Shown here one piece after another: positions 17,270 through 26,482 of a DNA stretch of 64,000 bases. Source of the DNA: Ramlibacter algicola (GTDB taxonomy: Bacteria > Pseudomonadota > Gammaproteobacteria > Burkholderiales > Burkholderiaceae_C). Numbering within the stretch: position 1 is the first letter of the stretch; the number at the start of each line of letters is the position of its first letter. Below the pieces are notes generated by a model that saw nothing but the letters and a program-made list of their open reading frames with translations, did not search any database and was not told the DNA's origin. A program made the position numbers and the translations under genes. The stretch lies in the NCBI RefSeq assembly GCF_016641735.1, contig NZ_JAEDAO010000001.1:496001-560000 (forward strand), read 5' to 3'.

Positions 17270-18076
17270 TCAGTAGTTGCCCTTGGACGTCGCCTGCGCG
17301 GTGCCCTTGAAGGCCTTCACCAGCGCGTTGGTGCCCTTGACCAGCAGGTTGGTGTCGGTGCCCACCGCGATGAAGGTCGCGCCCATCTGCACGTGCTGCT
17401 TGGCGCGGTCTTCTTCCAGCGTCAGGATGCCCACCGCCTTGCCGGCCTTCTGGATGCGGCGGAACGCGTCCTCGTGGATCTTCAGCATCTCCGGGTGCCA
17501 CGGATCGCCCACGTGGTCGTACGCCGCCGACAGGTCGGCCGGGCCGATGAACACGCCGTCGACGCCGTCCACCGCCGCGATGGCGTCCAGGTTCTCGATC
17601 GCCGCGCGCGTCTCGGCCTGCACCAGCAGGCAGACCTGGTCGTTGGCTTCCTTGCCGTAGTTCACGTTGCGGCCCCAGCCCGACGCCCGCACACCCGCCA
17701 TGCCGCGGATGCCCGCCGGCGCGTAACGCATGCAGCGCACCAGTTCGCGCGCCTGCTCGGCGGTCTCGACCATCGGCACCAGCAGCGTCTGGATACCCAC
17801 GTCCAGCACCTGCTTGATGAAGGCCTGCCCCATCCAGCCATGGCCCATCGGGATGCGCGCGATGGCGTGCGTGCCCGGATAGCCGGCGACGACCTGCGCC
17901 TGCTGCAGCAGGTTGAGCGGCGAGTTGGGCGAATGCTCGCCGTCGAGCAGCAGCCAGTCGAAGCCGGCCGCCGCGGCGATCTCGGTCGGGATCGGCGCCA
18001 GCATGCTGGACCACAGGCCGTACTGCACGCGCTTCTCGCGCATGGCCTGCTTGAACGGGTTGATGGGGGTCTGCAT
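17270..18076 (-). CDS. hpaI: 4-hydroxy-2-oxoheptane-1,7-dioate aldolase (HpaI/HpcH)
   Basis: 268 residues, close to HpaI of E. coli C. Family landmarks: LLLDGEHSPNS, IPMGHGWMGQAF, the metal-site segment QAETRAAIEN and GPADLSAAYDH. It cleaves 4-hydroxy-2-oxo-heptanedioate to pyruvate and succinate semialdehyde, the final carbon-carbon cleavage of homoprotocatechuate catabolism. It starts at 18076 with AGGAGCC upstream, 10 bp after the end of hpaH, whose product feeds it. Confidence 0.92.
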   Translation of the reverse strand: MQTPINPFKQAMREKRVQYGLWSSMLAPIPTEIAAAAGFDWLLLDGEHSPNSPLNLLQQAQVVAGYPGTHAIARIPMGHGWMGQAFIKQVLDVGIQTLLVPMVETAEQARELVRCMRYAPAGIRGMAGVRASGWGRNVNYGKEANDQVCLLVQAETRAAIENLDAIAAVDGVDGVFIGPADLSAAYDHVGDPWHPEMLKIHEDAFRRIQKAGKAVGILTLEEDRAKQHVQMGATFIAVGTDTNLLVKGTNALVKAFKGTAQATSKGNY

Positions 18077-18086
18077 CGAGGCTCCT

Positions 18087-18899
18087 TCAGGTGAAGCGGA
18101 ACTGGAAACGGCCCAGCGGGCCGTAATCGGCATCGAACTCGTCGCCGCGCCTGGCGCCGACGGGCCGCGTGAACGAACCGGCGAGGACGACTTCGCCGGC
18201 CCGCAGCGATTCTCCCCAAGGCGCGAGCTTGCGGCTCAGCCAGGCGACGCCGACGGCGGGATGGCCCTGCACTCCGGCGGCGAGACCCGTCTCTTCGACC
18301 ACGCCGTTCTGGCGCAGCACGGCACCGACCCAAGGCAGGTCGACGTCGCGCGGCTTGGCGCGTTCGCCGCCCAGGATGATCCCGGCGTTGGCCGCGTTGT
18401 CGCTGATGGTGTCGAACACCTTGCGCATCGCCTTGGTGTGGCGGTCGAACTGTTCGATGCGCGCATCGATGATCTCGATGGCCGGCTGCACGTAGTCGGT
18501 GGCGTCCAGCACTTCATCGACGCTCACTTCGCCTTGCAGCGGGCGCTTGAGGATGAAGGCCAGCTCGACCTCGACGCGCGGCGCGATGAAGCGGTCGGTT
18601 GGGATGTCGCCGGGTTCGAAGAACATGTCGTCCAGCAGCGTGCCGTAGTCGGGTTCGTCGATCTGGCTGGATTGCTGCATCGCGCGCGAGGTCAGCCCGA
18701 TCTTGTGCCCGCGCACCTGCCGGCCTTCCGCGATCTTCATCGCCACCCACGCCCGCGAGACCGCGTAGCCATCCTCGATGGTCATGCCTGGATGCCGCCT
18801 GGAGAAATGCTCGACCTGGACGCGCGACTTCTCGCTGGCGTCGAGTTCGCGCGCGAGGCGCTGGACGAGGGCGTCGTCGAACATGGTGGGGTGGTTCAT
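18087..18899 (-). CDS. hpaH: 2-oxo-hept-4-ene-1,7-dioate hydratase
   Basis: 270 residues, the size of HpaH (HpcG). Family features: [13 protein letters not shown] near residue 59, the metal-binding acid pair in [14 protein letters not shown] and the DGVQ-type lid region. It adds water to 2-oxo-hept-4-ene-1,7-dioate to give the HpaI substrate. The start at 18899 is favoured because its ATG overlaps the hpaF stop (ATGA); ATG 18884 is an alternative. Confidence 0.92.
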   Translation of the reverse strand: MNHPTMFDDALVQRLARELDASEKSRVQVEHFSRRHPGMTIEDGYAVSRAWVAMKIAEGRQVRGHKIGLTSRAMQQSSQIDEPDYGTLLDDMFFEPGDIPTDRFIAPRVEVELAFILKRPLQGEVSVDEVLDATDYVQPAIEIIDARIEQFDRHTKAMRKVFDTISDNAANAGIILGGERAKPRDVDLPWVGAVLRQNGVVEETGLAAGVQGHPAVGVAWLSRKLAPWGESLRAGEVVLAGSFTRPVGARRGDEFDADYGPLGRFQFRFT

Positions 18900-19300
18900 C
18901 TGTTGAACAGCGGGTGCAGCGTGCTGTGCTTGCCGTCGTAGACCTGGCCGGGGCTTTCGTCGATCTGCAACGTGATGCCCACCAGCTCGCTGTCGAACCA
19001 GGGCGCGACGTGGTCCTTCACCACTTGCAGCAGCGTGTCGCCCGCGCATTGCTGCACGGCCTGGCTGCGGCCGGCGCCCATGCGGATGTTCAGGTACATG
19101 AACCCGTAGTCGTCCTTGCCGTCCGCCACCGCGTAGTGCGCGGCCGGGTAGGCCAGCACGCGTGTGCCGCCGGTCGGGAACACCTGCTTGCCGGCCTCGT
19201 CGCGGATGGTGAGCATCGCGTCGGCCAGCTTGCGGCACAGCGCGCCGACCTCGGCCTTTGCTTCGAGGTTGGGGGTGTAGAGGATCACGCAATGCGGCAT
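18896..19300 (-). CDS. hpaF: 5-carboxymethyl-2-hydroxymuconate delta-isomerase
   Basis: 134 residues, like HpaF/CHMI (126 in E. coli). The catalytic N-terminal proline of the tautomerase superfamily is present as the second codon (MPHC), to be exposed after methionine removal. The pattern [11 protein letters not shown] and the C-terminal HSTLHPLF fit the family. It isomerises 5-carboxymethyl-2-hydroxymuconate before decarboxylation by HpaG. Lies 4 bp after hpaD and overlaps hpaH. Confidence 0.92.
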   Translation of the reverse strand: MPHCVILYTPNLEAKAEVGALCRKLADAMLTIRDEAGKQVFPTGGTRVLAYPAAHYAVADGKDDYGFMYLNIRMGAGRSQAVQQCAGDTLLQVVKDHVAPWFDSELVGITLQIDESPGQVYDGKHSTLHPLFNR

Positions 19301-19304
19301 GGGG

Positions 19305-20231
19305 TCACAGGCGGGTGGCGATGGAGGTGTAACCGTCGGCGGTCGAGGCGACCGCGCGCGGGATCATCTCGCCGCGCACCGGCGTCACCGGGAACACGGC
19401 GTTGACCTGGCCGGTGCCCGAAGCGCCGAAGTAAGGCGTGATGACTTCCGCCTTGCCGTCGTACTCGGACCAGCCGAGTGCGCCCAGCAGCATCGCGGTG
19501 TCGTGCATGAAGCCTTCGCCGTGGCCCTTGGCCGCGTACTCGGGCAGCATGCCGCAGAACTGGCGCCACTCGCCGGCCTGCCACATGCGCACGACCTCGT
19601 GGTCGAGCGCTTCCAGGAACGGGCTCCACACCTTGAACGCGTACTCCGGCGCCAGGCCGTTCTGCGCGAAGCGGTGCGACAGCGAGCCGCTGGCGAAGAA
19701 GGCGACGGTGCCGTCGTAGTGGTCCTCGACCGCGCGGCGCATCGCCCAGCCCAGGCGCGCGCTGTCGTTCAGGTAGTGCGCCTGGCACAGCGCCGACACC
19801 GAGATCACGCGGAAGTGCTGGTCCTCGTTCATGTAGCGCATCGGCACCAGCGTGCCGTACTCCGGCGCCAGCGTCGTCTGGTCGTGCGCGAGCGTCTCGA
19901 CCTTCCAGTCGTTGCACACCCGCGCCAGCACCCGCCCCAAGTCCGGGTGGCCCGGGAACTCGTAGGCCATGTTGCTGATGAAGTGGGGCAGCTCGTTGCT
20001 GGTGTACAGGCCTTGGAAGTGCGGGCCGCAGTTCACGTGGTAGTTCGCGTTGACCAGCCAGTGCGAGTCGAACACCACGATGGTGTCCACGCCCAGTTCG
20101 CGGCACCGCCGCCCGATCTCCCTGTGGCCGTCGATCGCATCCTGCCGCGAACCCTTGCGCGGCCCGTCGAGCTCCGACAGGTACATCGACGGAACGTGCG
20201 TGATCTTGGCTGCGAGTGCTAGTGTGCCCAT
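19305..20231 (-). CDS. hpaD: 3,4-dihydroxyphenylacetate 2,3-dioxygenase
   Basis: 308 residues of a class III (LigB-type) extradiol dioxygenase. Iron-site and acid/base residues are expected in ITHVPSMYL near the start, FDSHWLV, and the HRFAQNGLAP stretch. HpaD opens the ring of homoprotocatechuate next to the hydroxyls to give 5-carboxymethyl-2-hydroxymuconate semialdehyde, the HpaE substrate. It is about 25 residues longer than E. coli HpcB, mostly at the C-terminus. An AGGAG site is placed well before ATG 20231. Upstream lies a 103-bp inverted repeat separating it from hpaE. Confidence 0.93.
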   Translation of the reverse strand: MGTLALAAKITHVPSMYLSELDGPRKGSRQDAIDGHREIGRRCRELGVDTIVVFDSHWLVNANYHVNCGPHFQGLYTSNELPHFISNMAYEFPGHPDLGRVLARVCNDWKVETLAHDQTTLAPEYGTLVPMRYMNEDQHFRVISVSALCQAHYLNDSARLGWAMRRAVEDHYDGTVAFFASGSLSHRFAQNGLAPEYAFKVWSPFLEALDHEVVRMWQAGEWRQFCGMLPEYAAKGHGEGFMHDTAMLLGALGWSEYDGKAEVITPYFGASGTGQVNAVFPVTPVRGEMIPRAVASTADGYTSIATRL

Positions 20232-20253
20232 CGTGCGCTCCTGAAGGCGGACC

Positions 20254-20356
20254 CCCAAACGCAGAAGTCGCAGAAGGAGCGCAGAGGTCGCAGAAGAGAT
20301 TTCAAGATGGATTCGTTCTGTGACTTCTGCGCTGTTCTGTGACTTCTGCGTTTGGG
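20254..20356. repeat. Imperfect inverted repeat inside the hpa operon
   Basis: Left arm (20254-20294) starts CCCAAACGCAGAAGTCGCAG; right arm (20316-20356) ends GACTTCTGCGTTTGGG. Each arm contains repeats of a CGCAGAAGT-like unit, and about 40 bases can pair with a 21-base loop. It lies in the hpaE-hpaD spacer, so the operon mRNA would carry a long hairpin there. Such CGCAGA-rich palindromes are a mobile-looking intergenic repeat type; the link to a known family is from memory and not tested. Confidence 0.8.
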
Positions 20357-20370
20357 AGTTCTTGTTTTCA

Positions 20371-21828
20371 TCACACCCCCCAATGCGGAATGTGGTGCGA
20401 CCCCAGCGACACCGCGACGTTCTTGGGTTCGAGGAACACCTCGTAGCTCCAGGTGCCGCCTTCGCGGCCGGTGCCGGACGCCTTGGTGCCGCCGAAGGGC
20501 TGCCGCAGGTCGCGCACGTTCTGGCTGTTGACGAAGCACATGCCCGCTTCGATGGCCGCGGCCACGCGATGGGCGCGGCCGATGTTCTCGGTCCAGACGT
20601 AGCTGGACAAGCCGTACTGCGTGTCGTTGGCAATGCGGATCGCATCCGCTTCGTCGGTGAACGGAATCAGGCACGCCACCGGCCCGAAGATCTCGTCCTG
20701 CGCGATCTTCATGCGGTTGTCGACGTCGGCGAACACGGTCGGCGCGACGAAGTTGCCCTTCTTCACGCGGCCCTGCACCAGCGGCGCATCGAGGCCGCCG
20801 CACAGCAGCGTCGCGCCTTCCTTGGGGCCCAGCTCGATGTAGCTGCGCACCTTGGCCAGGTGGCCCTGCGAGATCATCGGCCCGACGATCGTCTTGTCGT
20901 CCAGCGGGTCGCCGACCGGGATCTTCTTCGCGCGCTCGGCGAACTTGCGCGCGAAGTCGGCATACACGCTCTTCTGCACCAGGATGCGGCTGCCGGCGGT
21001 GCAGCGCTCGCCGTTGTTGGAGAAGATCATGAACACCGCGGCGTCCAGCGCGCGGTCCATGTCCGCGTCGTCGAAGACCACGAACGGCGACTTGCCGCCC
21101 AGTTCCATGCTGAACTTCTTCAGGCCCGCTTCCTTGACGATGCGGTTGCCTGTCGCGGTGGAGCCGGTGAAGGAGATCGCGCGCACGTCGGGGTGGCGCA
21201 CCAGCGGCTCGCCGGCCTGGCGGCCGTAGCCGTGCACGAGGTTCAGCACGCCGGGCGGGATGCCGGCTTCGAGCGCCAGCTCGCCCAGCCGCGCGGCCGT
21301 CAGCGGCGACAGCTCGCTCATCTTCAGCACCGCGGTGTTGCCGAACGCGAGGCAGGGCGCCACCTTCCACGTGGCGGTCATGAACGGCACGTTCCACGGC
21401 GAGATCAGCGCGCACACGCCCACCGGATGGAACAGCGTGTAGTTCAGGTGCGTGTCGGTCGGGTAGGTGTGGCCGTCCACGCGCACGCACATCTCGGCGA
21501 AGTAGTGGAAGTTGTCGGCCGCGCGCGGGACCAGCTGCTTGCCGGTCTGCGCGATCACCTGGCCGGTGTCGTTGGTCTCGGTGCGTGCGATCTCGGGCAC
21601 GTGCATCGCGATCAGCTCGCCCAGCTTGCGAATCAGCTTCGCGCGTTGCGGCGCGGGCAGGGCGGCCCATGTCGGGAAGGCTGCCTTGGCGGCGGCGACG
21701 GCAGCGGCGACTTCGCGTTCACCGCCGCTGGCGACTTCGGCCAGCACCTCCTGGGTCGCCGGGTTCACCGTTTCGAAGTAGTCGCTGCCGCGGACGGTCT
21801 TGCCGCCGATCAGGTGGTCGATGCGCAT
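20371..21828 (-). CDS. hpaE: 5-carboxymethyl-2-hydroxymuconate semialdehyde dehydrogenase
   Basis: 485 residues, aldehyde dehydrogenase superfamily. NAD site SFTGSTATG, general base Glu in MELGGKSP, catalytic Cys in NNGERCTAGSR and the EIFGPV motif are all intact. It oxidises the semialdehyde made by HpaD. ATG 21828 begins just after the hpaG2 stop codon; a TTG at 21840 would add four residues. Followed by the inverted repeat and then hpaD. Confidence 0.94.
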   Translation of the reverse strand: MRIDHLIGGKTVRGSDYFETVNPATQEVLAEVASGGEREVAAAVAAAKAAFPTWAALPAPQRAKLIRKLGELIAMHVPEIARTETNDTGQVIAQTGKQLVPRAADNFHYFAEMCVRVDGHTYPTDTHLNYTLFHPVGVCALISPWNVPFMTATWKVAPCLAFGNTAVLKMSELSPLTAARLGELALEAGIPPGVLNLVHGYGRQAGEPLVRHPDVRAISFTGSTATGNRIVKEAGLKKFSMELGGKSPFVVFDDADMDRALDAAVFMIFSNNGERCTAGSRILVQKSVYADFARKFAERAKKIPVGDPLDDKTIVGPMISQGHLAKVRSYIELGPKEGATLLCGGLDAPLVQGRVKKGNFVAPTVFADVDNRMKIAQDEIFGPVACLIPFTDEADAIRIANDTQYGLSSYVWTENIGRAHRVAAAIEAGMCFVNSQNVRDLRQPFGGTKASGTGREGGTWSYEVFLEPKNVAVSLGSHHIPHWGV

Positions 21829-21832
21829 GCGG

Positions 21833-22579
21833 TCATCCAATCGTGTTCTGGAGGGCGCCGACGCGCTCGATGCTGGTGACGACGACGTCGCCCACCTGGC
21901 AGTCGACCACGCCGTCCGGCGTGCCGGTGAGGATCAGGTCGCCCGGCTGCAGCGTCATGAAGCTGCTGAAGTACTCGACCAGGAACGGCACGTCGAAGAT
22001 CATGTCCTTCGTGTTGCCCAGCTGCGTGATCTCGCCGTTGACGGTGGTCTGCAGCTGCAGTGCCATCGGGTCGGGCACGTCGTCGCGATCGACCAGGAAG
22101 GGGCCGAGCGGCGTCGTCGCATCGCGGTTCTTCACGCGCAGGTTGGGGCGGTACCAGTTCTCGAGGTAGTCGCGGATGGCGTAGTCGTTGGCCACCGTGT
22201 AGCCGGCGATGAAGTCGTAGGCGGCGTCGCGGCGGACGCGGCGCGCCGTGCGGCCGATGACGACCGCCAGCTCGCACTCGTAGTGCATGAACTTCACGTC
22301 GGCCGGGCGCTTCGTGACCTGCCGGTGGCCGGTGAGCGCGTTCTCGCCCTTGAGGAACACCAGCGGCTCCTCCGGCGCCTTGAAGGCGAGCTCCTTGGCG
22401 TGGTCGGCGTAGTTCAGGCCCAGGGCCAGGATCGTGCGCGCCCGCTCGAGCGGCTCCACCGGCGGCAGCCAGGTGGCGGCGTCGAAGGCGAGCACGCGGC
22501 CGTCGTCCAGCAGCAAGGCGCGATCGCGTTCCACCGCATGCTGCGGCTTGCCGTCGACCAGGACGCGGGCGTGCCTCAT
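21833..22579 (-). CDS. hpaG: HpaG2: FAH-family decarboxylase/isomerase subunit
   Basis: 248 residues of the fumarylacetoacetate hydrolase fold. LGLNYADHAKE, VFLKGENALTG, the metal-ligand run HYECELAVVIG and NDYAIRDY are clear. HpaG decarboxylates and isomerises 5-oxo-pent-3-ene-1,2,5-tricarboxylate to 2-oxo-hept-3-ene-dioate. In E. coli the two halves are fused in one protein; here they are two genes overlapping by four bases (22576-22579), this being the second half. Confidence 0.9.
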   Translation of the reverse strand: MRHARVLVDGKPQHAVERDRALLLDDGRVLAFDAATWLPPVEPLERARTILALGLNYADHAKELAFKAPEEPLVFLKGENALTGHRQVTKRPADVKFMHYECELAVVIGRTARRVRRDAAYDFIAGYTVANDYAIRDYLENWYRPNLRVKNRDATTPLGPFLVDRDDVPDPMALQLQTTVNGEITQLGNTKDMIFDVPFLVEYFSSFMTLQPGDLILTGTPDGVVDCQVGDVVVTSIERVGALQNTIG

Positions 22580-23178
22580 GCGTCCTCCTCCACCAGTTGC
22601 TGCGCCAGCGTGCCCAATGCACCGCCGCGCAGCTCGACACGGTCGCCGGCTTGCGCGAGCGGCCGCGCCACGTCGCAGCCGGCCAACAGCACGTCGCCTT
22701 CGCGCAGCGTCATGAACTCGGCGACGTCGGCCAGCAGCCGGGCCGGCGGGCGCACCAGCGCGTCGAAGCGCACGGTCTGGCGCAGCTCGCCATTGACCAG
22801 CACGTCGATGCTCGCCGTGGCGATGTCGACCGGCGCGACGGGCGTGCCGAGGCCGAGGAAGCCGTCGCGGCACTTGAACTTCACCGGCGGGCGGAAGAAG
22901 TTCGCGTGGGGCAGCGTCCAGTCGTTCACCAGCACGTGCTGCACGACGGCGCCGCCGGCCCCGATCACCAGGCCGACGGTGGCGCCGATCTCCACCGGCC
23001 GCGGCGTGCGCACCCATGCGCCTTCCGCGCTGAAGGTGTTGGCCGTCTTCACGTAGAGGATCGGCGCGCGTGGCGACCCCTGGTACGGCTTCTCGTGCAT
23101 GCGCGGCGCGAGCGCGTCGGCCTCGCGCTGGTTGTTCAGCAACACGCCGTAGACGATTCCGCGCGGCTGCCAGTTCAT
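22576..23178 (-). CDS. hpaG: HpaG1: FAH-family subunit of the same decarboxylase/isomerase
   Basis: 200 residues corresponding to the first half of bifunctional HpaG. It shows a shortened FAH fold with GIVYGVLLNN at the start, a FRPPVKFKCRDGF segment and a DVLLAGCDVARP stretch in place of the usual TGTPDG loop. The motif set around the metal site is less complete than in HpaG2, as is usual for this half. Starts at 23178, overlapping the hpaR stop by four bases. Confidence 0.87.
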   Translation of the reverse strand: MNWQPRGIVYGVLLNNQREADALAPRMHEKPYQGSPRAPILYVKTANTFSAEGAWVRTPRPVEIGATVGLVIGAGGAVVQHVLVNDWTLPHANFFRPPVKFKCRDGFLGLGTPVAPVDIATASIDVLVNGELRQTVRFDALVRPPARLLADVAEFMTLREGDVLLAGCDVARPLAQAGDRVELRGGALGTLAQQLVEEDA

Positions 23179-23657
23179 GACGCCACCTTCGCCACGCGCA
23201 GCTCGCGCCGGTGCTGCACTTGCGGCTGTTCCAGGTCGATCAATTCGTCGAGCAGTGCGTACAGCTGCGCCAGTTTCTGCTTGCCCATGGCCTGCTCCAT
23301 GAACTGGTAGTGCGCCTCGACCGTGTTGGACAGCTTCTCCACGAGCTTGCGGCCTTTCGCGGTCGCCTCGACCACGGTGCGGCGCTGGTCCGCGGGGTCG
23401 CGCTCGCGCCGCACCAGGCCGTCGCGCTCCATGCGCGCCAGCACGCCGGTGAGGCTGGGGCCGAGGATGTAGGCCTCGCGCGCGACGCGGCCGGTCTCCA
23501 CCGTGCCGTGCTCGCCCAGCACGCGCAGCACGCGCCACTGCTGGTCGGACAGGCCGTGCTCGCGCAGCCGCGGGCGGTTGTGCGCCATCACGGCCTCGCG
23601 CGCCTGCAGCAGCAGGCGCGGCAGGTTGCGGTGGCGGAAGGCGGTGGTCGCGGCCAT
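23175..23657 (-). CDS. hpaR: MarR-family regulator of homoprotocatechuate catabolism
   Basis: About 160 residues with a winged-helix core (LSDQQWRVLRVLGEHGTVET, then SLTGVLARMERDGLVRRERD). The order LLQAREAVMAHNRP, QQWRVLRVL, ILGPSLTGVLARMERDGLV follows E. coli HpaR closely. HpaR represses its operon until aromatic substrates bind. The start is ambiguous because ATGs exist at 23657, 23672 and 23681; 23657 is preferred since the others lie inside the operator palindrome and promoter -10 region. First gene of the operon, coupled to hpaG1. Confidence 0.88.
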   Translation of the reverse strand: MAATTAFRHRNLPRLLLQAREAVMAHNRPRLREHGLSDQQWRVLRVLGEHGTVETGRVAREAYILGPSLTGVLARMERDGLVRRERDPADQRRTVVEATAKGRKLVEKLSNTVEAHYQFMEQAMGKQKLAQLYALLDELIDLEQPQVQHRRELRVAKVAS

Positions 23658-23665
23658 GTCGATAT

Positions 23666-23677
23666 TTAACATGTTAA
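23666..23677. promoter_or_regulatory. Probable HpaR operator
   Basis: TTAACATGTTAA is a perfect 12-bp palindrome in an otherwise very GC-rich stretch, immediately before hpaR. MarR-family regulators bind such AT-rich dyads. It coincides with the -10 region of the predicted hpa promoter, which fits autorepression. Confidence 0.65.
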
Positions 23678-23701
23678 CCATCGGCCCGGCCCCGCCGTCA
23701 A
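23672..23701 (-). promoter_or_regulatory. Candidate sigma-70 promoter of the hpa operon
   Basis: On the minus strand TTGACG (23701-23696) is followed after 18 bases by TTAACA (23677-23672). The -35 hexamer matches 5 of 6 consensus bases; the -10 match is weak, as expected for a regulated promoter. It would start transcription near 23665, leaving a very short leader before hpaR. Confidence 0.45.
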
Positions 23702-23772
23702 CGGGTGTTCTCCCGGGCTGTAAGACTTGCCGCTTCGTCCCGACCCATGGGGACATGGAAGGAGTGCCACGC

Positions 23773-24495
23773 ATGCGCCAACTCATCCTCCCGCTGGCCC
23801 TGTCTGCCGCTGTCGCGCCCGCGCTGGCAGCGACTTGCGAGGCCACGTCGCGGCCCCAGCTGGTGCCCGTGATCGAGCTGTACACGTCCGAAGGCTGCAG
23901 TTCGTGCCCGCCGGCCGATCGCTGGCTCAGTGGCCTGAAGCGCGCGGCGGCCGAGGGCCGCGTGGTCGCGCAGGCGTTCCACATCGGCTACTGGGACCAG
24001 CTGGGGTGGGCCGACCGGTTCGCGCTGGCGGCGGGGACCGAGCGGCAGAAGCAGCTCGCTTCGGTAAACCACCTCGGGACGATCTACACGCCGCAGCTGG
24101 TGCGCAACGGCCAGGACTGGCGCGACTACGACGCCGCGCTGCTCACCCGCGGCGAACCGGCGAAGGCGCGCATCCACCTCGCGCAGTCGGTCGTGGGTGA
24201 AGTGCAGGCGGAAATCGAGCCCGGGGATGATCGACAGCGCTGGAGCGCGTACTGGACCGTCACCGAGCATGGCCACGCCAGCAAGGTGAAGGCGGGCGAG
24301 AACGCCGGCGAGGTCCTGCAGCACGACTTCGTCGTGCGGCAGTACGTGACGACGGCGGCGTTCACCGGCGCGCAGAAGCTGACGCTGCGCACGGTGCCGA
24401 AGCAAGGCGATGCGCCACGCGCCGTGAACCTGGTGGTGGTCGACCCGGCGACGCAGAAGCCGTTGCAGGCGGTGAGTTTGCAGTGCGCAGGGTAG
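23773..24495 (+). CDS. DUF1223 exported thioredoxin-fold protein
   Basis: 240 residues. A signal peptide (cleavage near Ala19-Ala20) is followed by LYTSEGCSSCPPADRWL with Cys42 and Cys45, a thioredoxin-like CxxC variant that defines the DUF1223 family, and HIGYWDQLGWADRFA. The family is thought to be periplasmic and redox-active, but no function is established. ATG 23773 has an AAGGAG site seven bases ahead. Divergent from hpaR. Confidence 0.85.
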   Translation: MRQLILPLALSAAVAPALAATCEATSRPQLVPVIELYTSEGCSSCPPADRWLSGLKRAAAEGRVVAQAFHIGYWDQLGWADRFALAAGTERQKQLASVNHLGTIYTPQLVRNGQDWRDYDAALLTRGEPAKARIHLAQSVVGEVQAEIEPGDDRQRWSAYWTVTEHGHASKVKAGENAGEVLQHDFVVRQYVTTAAFTGAQKLTLRTVPKQGDAPRAVNLVVVDPATQKPLQAVSLQCAG

Positions 24496-24498
24496 CCT

Positions 24499-24586
24499 CG
24501 TCATTCCCGCGCAGGCGGGAATCCATCGCTTCCGCCTCCTCCCGCATGTGAGGACGCGATGGGTCCCCGCCTCCGCGGGGACGACG
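24499..24586. repeat. REP-like palindromic repeat, family A
   Basis: Starts CGTCATTCCCGCGCAGGCGG and ends CCTCCGCGGGGACGACG, nearly the same two ends as the copy at 14501 but with a different centre. It lies between the DUF1223 gene and radA, transcribed in the same direction. Confidence 0.8.
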
Positions 24587-24610
24587 AAGGGGTGGCCTAC
24601 ACTGCCCGCG

Positions 24611-25984
<1,374 letters not shown>

Positions 25985-26004
25985 CGATCCCCGACAATCG
26001 CGGC

Positions 26005-26433
26005 ATGAACTTCAGCCGCATCCTCGTCCCCATTGCCGGCGCCGCGCTGGTCGCATTTGCCTGGCGCAGCTACGGCTGGGCCGGTGTCGCGTTGGCGGTG
26101 GGCGGCATCGTGATGTGGATGCTGCTGCACTTCACCCGGCTCACGCAGGTGCTCAAGCGCGCGTCCAAGCGGCCGATCGGCTACGTCGACAGCGCCGTGA
26201 TGCTCAACGCCCGCCTCAAGCCCGGCCTGACGCTGCTGCACGTGATCGGCCTCACCCGCGCGCTGGGCGAGCAGCTCTCGGACAAGGACGCGCAGCCGGA
26301 GATCTACCGCTGGACCGACGGCTCGGCGTCGCACGTCACCTGCGAGTTCGCCGCCGGCCGGCTGGCCAAGTGGGATCTGCACCGCCCCACCGAGGCGCCA
26401 GCCCAGGCTCCGGCTGAGCCACCCGCCGCCTGA
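26005..26433 (+). CDS. Conserved membrane protein, function unknown
   Basis: 142 residues with one or two N-terminal hydrophobic segments (about 7-22 and 25-42), then a soluble part with PIGYVDSAVMLNARLKPG and RWTDGSASHVTCEF, ending in a Pro/Ala-rich tail. I recall similar short proteins in other Burkholderiales but no defined function. It lies 20 bp after radA and 49 bp before ilvE and may be co-transcribed with radA. Confidence 0.7.
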   Translation: MNFSRILVPIAGAALVAFAWRSYGWAGVALAVGGIVMWMLLHFTRLTQVLKRASKRPIGYVDSAVMLNARLKPGLTLLHVIGLTRALGEQLSDKDAQPEIYRWTDGSASHVTCEFAAGRLAKWDLHRPTEAPAQAPAEPPAA

Positions 26434-26441
26434 TCGGCGGC
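26425..26441 (+). terminator. GC hairpin at the end of the radA transcription unit
   Basis: GCCGCC-TGATC-GGCGGC spans the stop codon of the membrane-protein gene. A short GGTAAAATCG run just after it could be the -10 region of the ilvE promoter. No U-tract, so termination is uncertain. Confidence 0.3.
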
Positions 26442-26482
26442 CGGTAAAATCGCCGGCTCACCCGACTGCAAGGAACACCGCA

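Noticed and set aside
22576..23178. HpaG1 as a broken copy of HpaG2
   Set aside because: Split hpaG genes are a known alternative to the fused enzyme. The frame is intact and coupled to both neighbours, so it is not a pseudogene.
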